Assembly: GCA_024663395.1 (NCBI GenBank)
Contig: JANFAH010000003.1
Span: 1,736,001-1,800,000 of the forward strand
Length of the DNA stretch: 64,000 nt
Reading direction: 5' to 3'
Source of the DNA: Pisolithus tinctorius
Lineage: Eukaryota > Basidiomycota > Agaricomycetes > Boletales > Pisolithaceae
How positions within the stretch are numbered: position 1 is the stretch's first letter; every line of letters begins with the position of its first letter. Shown piece by piece: positions 21,638 to 33,847 of the stretch. The notes beneath the pieces were generated by a model. It had not been told where the DNA came from, did not search any database, and worked only from the letters and a program-made list of their open reading frames with translations. Made by a program: the position numbers and the translations under genes.

Positions 21638-22725
21638 TTATATGATCTCCACGTCCACAGTAAATCCGCACTCATGACAAACCTGACGGTCATGTCCGTC
21701 TTCGGTCCTGTGAGCGGTCCCGAATACATGCTTGTGTTCTTGATTCTTTCGCCTTTGCCATATACCCTCTCGCGTACGCCGTCGTAAATCCCGTAGTGAC
21801 TCCTCGAACTTCTTGCTTTTCTTTTTCTTCTTCTCTTCCACCCGACGTTCCCACTCGGCATCCAATGCTTCTGGGGAACCCCATTTCTTCCATGCAAAAT
21901 CCTCAACCTGAAGTCGCAGAAATAGCATCATGTTTGCAAATGTAGATTTATGTGGGTTCGCTTTAAGCAAATAAGGTAGGAGTTCGCGGTCCCGCAGCTC
22001 GGCTCCAAGAAAGTGAACACGCAGCAAATAGTACTTGAATTGGACACCCACCATCTGTCAACAAATAATCCTGCAAGGGTTGGAATTAAATTCGGGATGC
22101 TTAGATGGATGGACAGCTAGCGAACCTCTTTACACTCGGTCTTCGTCAGGAGGCTATACTTTTCTGGATACTTCTCCTTGCACGTGTTGCAAACTAGACA
22201 CCCAAAGACCTTCCGAAAGGTGTAGTCAATATCGACATTTTGACATTCCCTGCACTTTGCGTTGAGGGTCGGATCAAGGTAAATCGCTGCAAGTGCCTCA
22301 GGAAGAGCAAATTCTCAGTAACAGGAGCAACGCACGCGGCTCTACATTCTGCATTGCGCGTTCTCTTTCGCGCTGACGCTCCTTGGCCCTCATGTCTTCA
22401 TCTACCTCTTTTCCATCCTCGACCAAGAAACCACCCTTGGAGTTGACCATCTTCGATAGGTCGTACTCGAAGTATGAACCCAAGCGAGAGTCGCGTTTGA
22501 GTGGCTTTGACGCTTCGGGACGAGTGGGAGAATTGGAGGTGGCAGGCGTCACCTCGAGCGGGCGTTTCTGATTCGCGTTTCGCTCAGATGAAGACTCTAC
22601 ATGTTCCCGCTGTTTCTGGCGAGCCTTTGCTGAGGGAAGAGCACTCCATCGTTGTTCGCAAATGTTTCTTTGTACTCACCTCTCAGCCGGTTGAGCTCGA
22701 TCGTCCTCAACTCCTCAGGGGTCAT
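21638..22725 (-). CDS. RAD14: DNA damage recognition protein Rad14/XPA
   Basis: ATG 22725 opens MTPEELRTIELNRLR. Exon 2 carries a basic linker, then GSYFEYDLSKMVNSKGGFLV, the conserved start of the XPA core. The zinc module follows (CRECQNVDIDYTFRKVFGCL, VCNTCKEKYPEKYSLLTKTE), then LRDRELLPYLLKANPHKSTF, ANMMLFLRLQVEDFAWKKWG and SPEALDAEWERRVEEKKKKK. The tail has a second Cys/His cluster, HVFGTAHRTEDGHDRQVCHE, and CGFTVDVEII, with a stop at 21638-21640. Rad14 verifies bulky lesions in nucleotide excision repair and binds the junction with RPA and TFIIH. The C-terminal histidine/cysteine extension is longer than in animal XPA. Tandem upstream of the thioesterase and downstream of the deacetylase. 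Confidence 0.93.
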
Positions 22726-22988
22726 AGTGCTCACACGTCAAGTAGACAACCTGCGGAAGTGGTATACGGGGGCAGTTGGCCCTTTCCGATCTCAGGTCGT
22801 CAAGTTCTTGAGTGCTCAGCACGAATGACTGACTCAGATAAAGACAATATTAGTGATTTTTCGTCGAGGACTGTACAGCCAAGAATCACTGGAACGGGTT
22901 AATTATTATGTAATCTGTACAACACGAAATGTACGGCAGACGACATGCATTGGTAGCCTCAGATTTGAACCCAAAAATGTAAGAACAT

Positions 22989-25272
22989 CTACGATGCTTC
23001 CCCATCAGTGAGAGGTTTTTCATCCGCGGCCGTCTCTTCTTTATCCCTGTCCGGAGAGACGCCATCCATAATCCCCTCCAATGGTGTCACTCCCCTCTCC
23101 GTTGCTGACGGTATATCATCGACGTCCATAGAGATGAGCGCACTCGCAGTCTGTGGAAACGTCGTGTGTCCGCTCGGTCCAGCTCCGTGGGTCGAGCCAG
23201 AAGGACCCGAAGTAAGGATGCCCACACCGATTCCAAACTTCCTCATCCCTCCGTCCTCGGTCTCACTTGAATGACTTCTGCTCTGACTTCCCCGTTCTCT
23301 GTAGTTGGAATGATCCCTCCTCCCACCTTCTCCTTCGTCATCTGAATCAGAAAACTCTCCGTCGGCTTGGACGCGTGAGTCAAGGAGGCGTCTGTGTCGT
23401 CTTTCGTTCGGAGGTATAAGATCCTCGTCCTGATTCATATCGTCCATCGCATCGTCTATTGGTAACTTTGGAATATCTGCTCATTTCAAAACTATTCAGG
23501 GAAATTGTATGACAGAGTTAACCGCCATACCTGTCATTTGCACACTAGGTGGGCCCTTCAACCTGCGTAGATTGTCAAGGACAATATTTTTCACTCGCTC
23601 GAGATATTCCGGGGTGTTCATGTCCTCCGTATTTGACGCTTTCACATCAAGTTCATAATCTGGACCAAAATATTCGTAGTACTCGTTGACTGGTATATCT
23701 GGCCACTCGTTGTCAAAAAATGGTCGAACAAGTTAAAGAATACGGACCCCGTCCGAGTTCCACCCCGGCAGCCAAACCCGTCTCGTAAGCCCACGCTCGG
23801 CTGACATTACGCATGGTGTAGCCGCCGCCACCAAGAAGGAGCAGTGGCTTGTTGAAGGACTTGACAAATTTGACGCAGTTCGCGTGGCCTATTAACTCAG
23901 TCAATTCCGTGCGAAAACAAGATCATTCCGATTCAGACCTCTCATGGACAGATTTAAGCAACCCAACTTGTCACCTGATAGCGAATCTGTTCCACATTGA
24001 AGTACAATTGCTGAGGGGTCGTAGTACTCCATCACTTGTCGGATGACCTGCACGAGTATCAATGAGAGGAACCAGGAAAATGGCGATGGACTGACAGGTT
24101 CGAATACGGACTTGTAATTCTCATCAGAGATACCGTCCCGTAGCGGAAAGTTGAGGGCATAATGCTTTCCTTTACCAATGCCTATGTCCTTCTCCGGTAT
24201 TCGCAAAGCTGCATGAAATAGTAAAGGGAGGACCCACGCGAAGTTCACCGGTTCCAGGGAAATACTCTCCGTATTTGTGGAAACTGACGGTCATAACACG
24301 ATCGGTAGTGTAGAACGCTTCCTCTACCCCGTCGCCATGATGCACGTCAATGTCAATATAGAGGACGCGACTGTGATACCTGGAAACATGAAGTGTTCAG
24401 ATCCTGCTCATGAAGAGCGACCGATTCTCACCTGAGGAGTTCCAGTATACCCAATACAATGTCTACTAATTATCAGGGCTAGTCTAAACTGCAAGAATCT
24501 TTGAAAGCGTACCGTTAACATAGCAAAAGCCACTGGCCTCGCTCTTCTTCGCGTGATGTAGCCCCCCTGCCCAGTTGATCGCAATATCGCATTTGTCTCG
24601 GCTCAACCGCGCAGCACCCTCTGTTGGCGTTCAACAATTATGGTCGTGAATAGTAGCAAGCTACTTGCCCATCGAACCACCGGCAGAAATGGAGCAGTAA
24701 TCAAAGAGACCGTCGAACACCGGACAATCGTCACCAACGTTGTCTGCAACGGATTGTAACAACCCTTTAAGAACGATAATTCGAACGAGGCGCAGAGAGG
24801 CTAACATTTATGCTGCTCTTTGATGTATTGATTCATGTTGCTGGGCGTTATTCGACTGAGGAAGTCGACATACTCATCAGAGTGAAACTGCGTCACCTCG
24901 CGTTTCGTGGCTGGTTTTGCACGCTAGGGCAGCATAAAAAGATTAGGTTCTCATGTGTGCATAGGACTAAGACCGTGCACTGACAAAGATCTCCATTTTT
25001 TTGTAGAGGCCGTAGTTCATGACGAGGGAATGACACATTCGTATCCTGGTAGGTTTCATCCTGCATTTTGTACAAATGTTAACGGGTCATGTCAGTCCTC
25101 TGAGGTGCACTCACGGATGACCGGGTCCATAGTGGAAACCCCCGATGTCCGAGTCGAAGAAATAGCACTGCAGTTAGATAGGGTTAGAGGGACCAAGCCG
25201 AAGATACCGAGAGTTATGTACCACGCGTTTCCTCTGAGTATCACCCTCAACAGGAGTCCATTCCCCTGCCAT
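22989..25272 (-). CDS. Class I histone deacetylase, Rpd3 type
   Basis: ATG 25272 opens [16 protein letters not shown]. Splicing joins [18 protein letters not shown] to [20 protein letters not shown] and KMEIF. The catalytic core follows: [57 protein letters not shown] and [20 protein letters not shown]. The zinc and charge-relay residues of class I enzymes are visible (HHGDG, GGGGYT). About ten introns. The long acidic tail contains [19 protein letters not shown], much like the phosphorylated tail of animal HDAC1, then a Ser/Gly-rich stretch to the stop at 22989-22991. It removes acetyl groups from histone tails in Sin3-type corepressors. Rpd3 fits better than Hos2 because of this tail. Confidence 0.92.
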
Positions 25273-25534
25273 CTTCCCTGACAAGAGAGATTACCAGTGA
25301 TCCCGACGATTATTTCTTAGAAACGTCACAAGAGGGTGAGGTCGAGAATTGGGCTGAGGCAGATTTGAAACAGGGTTACATATGCATACACTCCTTGGCA
25401 CGTGGCACCTTAGGAAATCCCCCTGTCAAAAAGCCTCACTGCAACACTGCAACAAGTTTACATTCGAAAAAAATCGCGAATTCCTATTACAAAAAAGCTC
25501 GCGGATGATGTACCAAGTAACTCTCCTCCGTGTT

Positions 25535-26344
25535 TCATATCTTAGCCTTACCTAAGGGTGCATCGCTGCCCTTGTGGACGAGAGTGGATGGTGCAAATCC
25601 GAAATCATCAGGTAACATTATACCCTACGACGCGGGATCAGGTTTCCCTGCGACAACCGAAACGGTGGGCATACCTGCTCGCTAGCTATCACGCGGATCT
25701 AGAGCGAGATGAAAAGTCAGCGACTGACTAGGGTGAGGAAAGTGTCACCCGCACCATAGACCAGTGATGGACCGCGTGCAATCCAGCGAACCATAACTTG
25801 AAAGAACACGAATCATGTCACAGTTCTCATTCGTTCTGAGATCCTTACCTCTCGGCCGAACGTTGTTTCGAACGTTTGCGGAAAGGGCGTTATTGCGTTC
25901 AAGGTCATTGGTTGATCCAATTTCGCGAGAGGTGCAACGGCCTTGACTTGCGAGATGGCATCTGCTAGTGCGATACGAGCTTTGGATAGGCTGCTCTCCA
26001 TGGGAGTGTTACGACTGCGAGTGTCGTACGAAAAGACGTACGGCCCATCTCCGCCTATGCAGTCCAGGAGCAGAATGAAATGGTCTCGCGCGTGTCGCAA
26101 GTGTTTTCCTTGAGCTTTTTCAGCTACGTTGTAAGCCAAGGTAAATGGGCGCCATACCTATGGTTGAGCCAGGAAGGGACTTCGATTGTTTGGTGAGTTG
26201 GTCATCATCAGTGAGGATGTCGGTAACGAGATCGAGAGCCTGTCGCAGGACAGTGGTAGACACGAAGACCAGGTCAGCTAGCGGATCAAGGTGGTCATGG
26301 TCACCGGATTCGAGTGGAGTTAATGTAGATGGCGGTCCGGACAT
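25535..26344 (-). CDS. DinB-like four-helix metal-binding protein
   Basis: ATG 26344 opens MSGPPSTLTPLESGDHDHLD and a helix, FVSTTVLRQALDLVTDILT. After an intron comes IGKHLRHARDHFILLLDCIG, then SYDTRSRNTPMESSLSKARI and ITPFPQTFETTFGRE. Three more introns lead to LWFAGLHAVHHWSMIRVIAS and DFGFAPSTLVHKG, with a stop at 25535-25537. KHxxHxxDH early and HAxHHW late are the histidine pattern of the DinB/YfiT helical-bundle superfamily, which binds a divalent metal and, in bacteria, includes thiol transferases. The eukaryotic role is unknown, so this is a fold-level call. Divergent from LSC2 across 432 bp. Confidence 0.72.
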
Positions 26345-26776
26345 GATAGAGACTGTGCTGCGCTGGACAATATATCGGTGTGTGGGGATCAGTACTCAGT
26401 GATCTGTCCAACACACGTTCCAGCGAAGAAAGGAATAATCAAGCCGATATTTATATGATAGGAGACACAGCGGTAGCATTTAAGTGAACGGAATGACAGA
26501 AGTGTACCATACAAGGGATTGCTGTATATTCCTCGAGCCAAATTTCGGACATCCCACTTTGACACGATAAGCTGCCCGAACTCAAGGCGAGGACCGCGAA
26601 GATTTCTCTACCAGAGATGCTCCAAAGCGGATCAGAGACAGGAAGATGAACAAGAATCGATCAACCGTCGTCGTCACGCTGGCCTCGCAAGAGTAGAAAG
26701 AACCATCAATCCTGAGAAGCTGGCGTTGGCCTGCTGACATAATCCACTCCACCTCTATACCCGGTTCTTCCCTCCG
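26345..26776. promoter_or_regulatory. Divergent promoter region, DinB-like / LSC2
   Basis: 432 bp between two start codons in opposite directions. It must hold both promoters and 5' UTRs. I see a pyrimidine stretch just before ATG 26777 (CCGGTTCTTCCCTCCG), common before fungal starts. No further element is claimed. Confidence 0.4.
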
Positions 26777-28470
26777 ATGGCTTCCAAGTTCTCTGCCATT
26801 AGACATGTTCACGTCCCTCAGGCAAGCTCGTTTGCTGGTCCAAGTAAGTCGATTACAACAGAAGCCTGAAACCCTTTAAATGACCAGTCTGTTTTCTTGG
26901 ACAGGCAAGTCACGCCGGCCAAAGGCGTTTCCTCTCCCTTCACGAATACCAGTCTGTGCAGCTGCTCAACTCGGTGGGTCTGCCCGCGTACCAATTGATG
27001 CCAAATTGACGGCAATTTAACTCGTGTCCTTAGTACGGTATTCCAACGCCTAAAAGCATACCAGCCAAAACCCCCGAAGAGGCATACAGCGTCGCAAAGA
27101 ATTTCGGTATTCCATATTCATGAAGCACGGCATCGAGGAGTAGTAATCAATTTCAACAGGTACCGATGAGCTTGTTATCAAGGCCCAGGTTCTCGCTGGA
27201 GGCCGAGGTAAAGGCAAGTTTGACAATGGGTTCCAGGGCGGTGTCCATGTTGTCAGCAGGTACGTTTCTCGAAGCAAAGTTTTTCACGTACCCACCTGTC
27301 TTAGCCCCGAACAGGTTAAGGAATATGCGAGTAAGATGATCGGATCCAAGTTGATCACCAAACAAACGGGTTCCGCTGGCAGAGTTTGCAATGCTGTGCG
27401 CACTTTTCGAATGTCCCTGTATCTATATTCAATCCTTGACAGGTGATGCTTGCTGAACGCCGTGACCCCGCTCATGAGTACTACGTCGCTGTTCTCAACG
27501 ATCGAGCAACACAAGGACCAGTGCTGGTTACTTCGAATCAGGGTGGTATGAATATCGAGGAGGTTGCTGCTAAGGATCCCAATGCCATCATCACGACACC
27601 TATCGATTTTGACAAGGGTTTGGATCCAGCCGTTGGTCTTGACATTGCCAAGAAACTCGGTTTCAAGGGCGAGACCGCCCAACGCGAGGCAGCGGGTATA
27701 TTTGCCTCTCTGTATAAACTCTTCAGGGAGAAGGATGCTACACAAATCGAGATTAATCCTATGGCAGAAACGGTTGATGGTCATGTCCTTTGGTTTGTTT
27801 TCCTTCAAAGCCTGTTTGAGTTGCTCTGACGATAACAGCATGGACGCGAAGCTTGGGTTTGATGATAATGCCGAGTTCCGACAGCGGGATATTTTTGCCC
27901 TTCGAGACATCTCGCAGGAAGAGCCTTCCGAGGTTGAGGCTCAGAAAGCAAATTTGAATTTCATCAAGTTAGATGGGTCGATAGGTTGCCTTGTCAACGG
28001 TGCTGGTCTGGCAATGGCAACCATGGACGTTCTTTCGCTGCATGGTGGAAATCCAGCCAACTTCCTTGACGTGGGAGGGTATGTTCGTCTACTATCGCTA
28101 CTGTCCTTGCTTGGTTGATCATACCCTATAGCGGCGCCACCCCGGAAACTGTCAAAAAGGCGTTTGAGATTCTGCTTAGTGACCCGAAGGTGAAGAGCAT
28201 ATTCATCAACATCTTTGGAGGCATCATGCGGTGTGATTACATCGCCGAGGGAGTGATCAAGGCAACAAAAGAGCTTGGTCTCAGTATACCTTTAGTTGTC
28301 CGACTCAAGGGTACGAAAGAGGCCGAGGCAAAACAGTAAGCTACGTACTTGAGATTTTTCTGTACTGGCTGACTTTTTTCGGTAGGATGATTAGAGAGTC
28401 GGGTCTGAAGATTATACCCTTCGATGGTCTTGACGAAGCTGCCGCCAAGGCAGTCGAGTTAGCCGTGTAG
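26777..28470 (+). CDS. LSC2: Succinyl-CoA ligase beta subunit, mitochondrial
   Basis: ATG 26777 opens [20 protein letters not shown], a presequence, then [17 protein letters not shown], the ATP-grasp start. Further exons give YGIPTPK-like sequence, [80 protein letters not shown] and [20 protein letters not shown]. The C-terminal ligase domain reads [40 protein letters not shown] and [20 protein letters not shown], with a stop at 28468-28470. It forms the TCA-cycle enzyme with the alpha subunit (succinyl-CoA + ADP or GDP + Pi to succinate). All catalytic blocks are intact. Convergent with the long disordered gene, 114 bp apart. Confidence 0.95.
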
Positions 28471-28584
28471 TTTGCTATAGACTTTATTTTATGAGTTTGA
28501 TGTACACTTGATTCGTGCGTGTCATCAGGGGAGCTAGATAAGAGGTACTATCGGGCGCATGGGATAAATACTATATCGACACAA

Positions 28585-31500
28585 TCAACACCATGGACGA
28601 GAAAATGGAACATGATTGTACACAGGTTGAGAATGTTGGTTTGAGGGATGTGACTGCTGAGTGAGGGGGCTGCCGGTTACGCCGTCCGCACGTATCGGTC
28701 CACGGGGTGGAACAGCTGGACTCATGTAGGGTGGCCGGTGTGCCGTCGGCATTATTGGAGGGGGGTGCATCATGACGGGGCTCCCACCATAGATCGGAAC
28801 ATTGGCAGTGGCCGCGGGATGCATAACAGGGCTCATCATCGGTACGCCACGAGGGTGCACGGTCCCACTGGTTGAAGTTGATGTGTTTTGATTCGTAGAT
28901 GCAGGCCCATACACAGGAGGCATAGCACCTGCTGCAGGATACGCAATCATCTGGGTAGGGTAGGGTGATGCTATGGGTCTCATTGCACCATTATGATTTT
29001 GTGAGCCTTGTATTGGAACCCAGACGTGTTGGCTGTACGCTTGAGACGGGCCATTCACTGGCACTCGCGGTATAGGGCTTGTTGTGGCGGGGTATAGATT
29101 GGGACTTGAGGAATGCACAAGCATCGGAGAAGGAAACCCCGCGTAAGCGGGTCGCATAGGAAGGTTGGGAGGCTGGACCGGGTTGGAATACGTGAAGGTG
29201 GATGATCGGGTAATAGGGCCACTCGGAGCCTGTGGGGACATCGGAGCAGCTCGATATGAGGTGCCAGAAGAGGTTGGCACTTGCTGGAAAGCTCTCGTAA
29301 CCTCATGGATTGACATTTTCGAGGGCATAGCAGAGCTTGTTGGAGGCGGGGTTTCGCCACCTTCGGACTTGACATCTTGGATAGTGAACGGTAGAGCAGT
29401 GAGGTCGTCAGCGATCCCTTCCAGTGAATTCACAGCCGGAATTGGTTCCTTATCAGCGGCTTGTGACCATACTGCTTTCAAGTGTTCTGGATCCGGAGCC
29501 CTTGCAGGCGAGTCCTTGGGCGTGAAGTTCAGTGGAGACTTCGTCCACGATGGCCCGAATGACGCTGATGCCGGGTTCAGCAGTGAACGTTCGGTCTGTC
29601 GTGCAAAACAGGCCAGTTAGTCTGAATAATGAAATTCGAGAAGCAAACTAACAGAGCCCTCAGAATTCTTGCTTTCAATTTGCGCGTTAGTAGCAGTCTT
29701 TGGGGACTCCATATCCTTTGCAGGCTCGCGAGTAACAACATCTTTGGAATTGGCAGGCAACAATGACAGGGAGCTTGAAGGAACCGAGGGCGTAATCGCG
29801 ATGCTTGGCTCTCCTGAAGGCAGATGGTATCCATCCTCCAGCTCGCTACCGACAATGAAATTGACTGAGCCATTAGGTTGTTGAGTAGTCGAGCTAGGAT
29901 CGCGATAGAAACCGACAGCCGAACCTGGTGGCAGTTTGGGCTGGGTCCTTAACCGCCAGAACTGTTTTTCCGCTTTAGCAGAGGTATCATCCTCTGCTGA
30001 CTCCGAAATATCTCCCGCGGAAGGTTCGGTGGTGCGCGCAGAACCGTGTGAAACATCGCAAGAGGGGGGAAGTTCCCCTGGCTCCACGGATTGTTCAGAC
30101 ACCTGACCCTGTGAGTTGGAGTGGACCCGGCGCCACGATACAAGCTCATCAAGTGCCTTCGGTCTCCCGGGTTGTGGACTAAACTTCGAAAACACTGTCG
30201 GGAGGTGTACCCTAGGTGCATTGCCCGCTTGCCTAGTGGGACGTGGAAGCACGATTTGGTACTGGTGGTTTGTGAATTTTTTGAAGAGTACGTCATTGAT
30301 CGAGAAATCATGCTTGTTCATCTCCTCCACTGGAGGATCCCAGGACAAAATGTCCCATCGCACGCAATCGGGTCTAGTAGCAAGGTATAGCTGTTGCTCG
30401 GGCACTGTGTCAATGTGCCGAGAGACATGAGAAAACTTCACTTTGACACCCGATGTGAGTTGAGGAGAATGCAGTGGGTCACGCCCTGTGACTCCAAAAG
30501 CCTCATGTTCATAGTTATGGTGCAAGCGCGGGAGCCTCAAAGCCGGAGGTAGCCACCTTTCTTCTTTCGGAAGCGTTCTAGCGGCCGCTAGGGGTTTCTT
30601 TGACGTCTGACCAACAGGTCCCGGACGACCATCGGCCACATCGCTGGGGACATCCTTTGCCGAATCCACCTGCATGTTGTCGAGCGCGCCCTTGATACGG
30701 GATATAACGACTTCTAGAGCTGATATAGGGGCCTCACGGAATGACGTGAAGTTCCTCTGTGGCCGATGGATTGAAGAGTGGCCAATACCCGATGAGAAAC
30801 TGTCAGTGGAGGGTCGGACGGTCGAAAGATTCTGATTGAAAGCGAGGTGTCGTTCTGTGGTTGAGCGTTCCGCAGCGCCTACAGTCTGTCTTTCTGTAAA
30901 CTGCCTCATCCCCTCGCGTTCTTGGGATTCAGTAAGATTCTGGTCACCGGGTACATCTCCCAAGAAATCACCTTGAAGAGGTTGCCCATGTTGCAAGGGG
31001 GATTGGCCCCTTGAGGACGCCGCATGAGTTCCCTCTGCACTGATAAATCGGTCGAGGTCCGAAAAATCCACGACTTCGAGGCTTTCATCAGGAGCGTTGG
31101 TGTCCGGTGCTTCACCTCCATAAAGCATTGGAGGACGGGACAAAGTCAGTGATGGAGTGAGTGACAGCGGTCTTTGTAGAGGGGTACGTGCATTGCTCCT
31201 CCAAGATTTTACATCACCAGGGCTGGACGGTTCTTCAGGAGCGGAATCGTGGGAAGTCGCGCTTTGGTGCGAAGGCCGAGTATCTTGCTTCAAGGAAGGT
31301 GTCCTCTCTAATATTGTTGGTTGGGATGGAAGCGAGGACGTCTCTAGGTCATGGGCCACTTCGGCCTCTCCCGTAGAGCTGGCTGCCTTTTGACCCATCT
31401 CGACAACAGGGGCCTACTCTATCGGTCAGCGGAAGTTCTATCCGTTAGGTAATGATTAACCTGGGCTTCCTTATTAGCTTCAGCAACGTTCATCTGCAGC

Positions 31501-33540
31501 TCCAGTTCAGCAGCCTTCCTCCGAGCACGTTCTTTTTCCTTCTCGCGCTCTTCTTCTTCACGCTGCCATCTTTGCCTTGCTTTCTCGGCAGATATATGCA
31601 TAGCCGTCTTGTGCACAATCTCCACATCTAATTCCACCACTTTAGGCAGAAATACCTCGGATGGTGCCGCTGCAGATGCAACGCCATCGGTCAATCCTTT
31701 GTTTTCCTGTGTATCCAGCGGTAAGGAAGATGAGGGTTGCAGGGGCGATTCTTGCAGATGTGCGAGAGGAACTCGGTAAGTATTGTTCGCCGGAACACCG
31801 ATGTGAAACTCACTTGATGGACGTCGAGGTTGTAGTCCACTAGTACCGCGGACACCATCAATCCCTGGTCCGGATGGTAGATTTGTATCTCTTCCTCGTG
31901 GTCCGTTTTGGCCATAGTGAGATAAGAGCGCTGTTGAAGCACCAAGGCCGATTGATGGCAGATCTCGCGAACCATGCACCGGTCGCGGAACGCGATTGCT
32001 CTCTGCAGATTTTTGCAGAAGGTGTATAGCGGGACCGTTCGGTACAGCATCACGACCGGGCGGTTCTAATCTACAGTCCCTCTTCGAACCGCCGTGAGGT
32101 CCGCTTAACCGACCCGGTGGATATACGCTGTCATAGGGTTCCAATCGGTTGGACCGCTCATTGAACAAAACTCTGGGTCCCTCCAACGGTGAATGACTAA
32201 ATTGCGATGACACGGGAGAATCTGATGCTTGACGAGGTGACAGACTAGAGTAATCCTTCGGTTGGGTGGAGGGCGAGTGCCTCGAACGAGGCCAACTGCG
32301 ATCAAAGTCGTCCGCAAATCTGTCTTCCCGGGTGCCAGTTTCACTCAGAGTCTGATTTATGACATCGGTGGAAGTGCCTTCCTTTTGGGTAACATGACTA
32401 CTTGGGGGCCGTTCCGGCTCCGTTGGTATTACCTTGTACTGCCGGCCATCGCCAAATTCAATAACGTTGTCCAGGAAGTTATCATCATCCTCTTCCATCT
32501 ATAGTGTACTTAGTAGATGTGAAAGGTAGGGGAGAAAACCAGTTTTACAAACCTCGTCCCAATGATGAGCATTCGGGTCAAGGTGGAGTCCCCTGAAGGC
32601 GTCCGCTTCTTGTGGAGCCGCTCCCTTGGATGGGGGCAACTCGTCAGATTTGTCGTCGTCAGCTCTTGCACTCCTTCCTAAGTGACCTTCAACACACTCT
32701 TTTCCAGGGCCAGAAAAGCCCAACTGACCTTGAGCCACTTCTGCGGCAGTGGGGAAGTCAACGGCATTGTCAGTGAACGATACTCCAGAACTAGGTTTCG
32801 AATTTCGCCAAGCGGGTTTGGTGGGGAGGCCGTCCTTCTTTGTGAGCAAGGCTGTGGAAGACGCTGTGCTTCGGGGTTGTGGTTGAATGACTTTCCCCAC
32901 GTGTGGAAGTTGGGGTGCAGGTGGAACCGGCACAGACGGTAGTGGCTGTTGGGCATTGGAGGGGGTGGGAGTCGTGGATGTAGCGGAAGGAGCAGCAGAA
33001 GAAGGGCGGGACCAGCTGGGGCCAGCAGTTGCAGACAGTTGGGGTGTAGAGGTGAGTTTGGCAGTCACGAGCCTTGAGTGGGAGCCAGAAGGCTGCACGA
33101 TTGGTCGGGCTGCCCAAAAGAACCATATCAGGAAGGGCCAAGTGATCATAATGTGCACACATACGAGCGGGACTGCCGGACTTAACAATGCTTAAATGGC
33201 TGGACGCAGCAGAAGGCGCCGACGAGGTGGTAGAAGTCTTCTGAAGAAATTTCTTGTTGATATTTACTGCACTGAATTTCTTAGGGGGAAGATTGGGAAA
33301 AGCAGTGTGGGATGAAGAGTTTCCAGGAGGGGGTGATTGGTGCGAAGGTGGGGCAGAGACATCTGCAGTGAGGGACGGCGAAGGGGGACTTTTGACGGAG
33401 TGCGCTGGATCTGGGTGTGTGACAGGAGGTTGCATAGAGGTGTCCACGGGGGCATCTGCATTCCTGGAATCTCCTTTCGTGGGGCCATCCTTTGCACTGG
33501 ATTCTGACGACCCTGTATCTGCTCTGTCGATACTGGCCAT
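28585..33540 (-). CDS. Long intrinsically disordered protein with a PAM2-like motif
   Basis: One gene by continuous splicing. ATG 33540 opens MASIDRADTGSSESSAKDGP, followed by Pro/Ser-rich sequence, AFPNLPPKKFSAVNINKKFL and SRLVTAKLTSTPQL. An acidic block, HHWDEMEEDDDNFLDNVIEF then GDGRQYKV, spans an intron. A charged helix, KARQRWQREEEEREKEKERA, comes near the middle, and DILSWDPPVEEMNKHDF later. The last exons start TERSLLNPASASFGPSW, close to the PAM2 consensus (LNxxAxxFxP) that binds the MLLE domain of poly(A)-binding protein. A Pro/Met/Tyr-rich tail runs to the stop at 28585. The layout (disorder plus PAM2) recalls ataxin-2 or PRRC2-type RNA-granule proteins, but no folded domain is seen. 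Role is inference. Confidence 0.7.
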
Positions 33541-33847
33541 AAACACGCCCACTTCCTCACGGAGATGTTGCCTTTTGCACACCAGGACGATTGCAATGCG
33601 AGCCGGAGAACAAACGATGTCAGTACTGCAATACTGAGCCGAGACACGGCCAACAGCGAGCTCAAGCAACACACACTCACGTTTTGCAGAAAGCGACAAG
33701 TTTTGCGAGTGGTCTGTGCGACAATGTCTCCCTGCAGTAGCAAGGAATAAAGAAAGCTGTCGGCAGCAGGAAATCACCATTTTAGGCATTCATATGGGAC
33801 CAAAAACCAGCGTGCAAATGCTAAAATCGAATGCTAACAGTACTACG

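Noticed and set aside
22900..22980. Possible tRNA T-arm (GATTTGAACCC)
   Set aside because: No matching D-arm, anticodon arm or acceptor stem around it.
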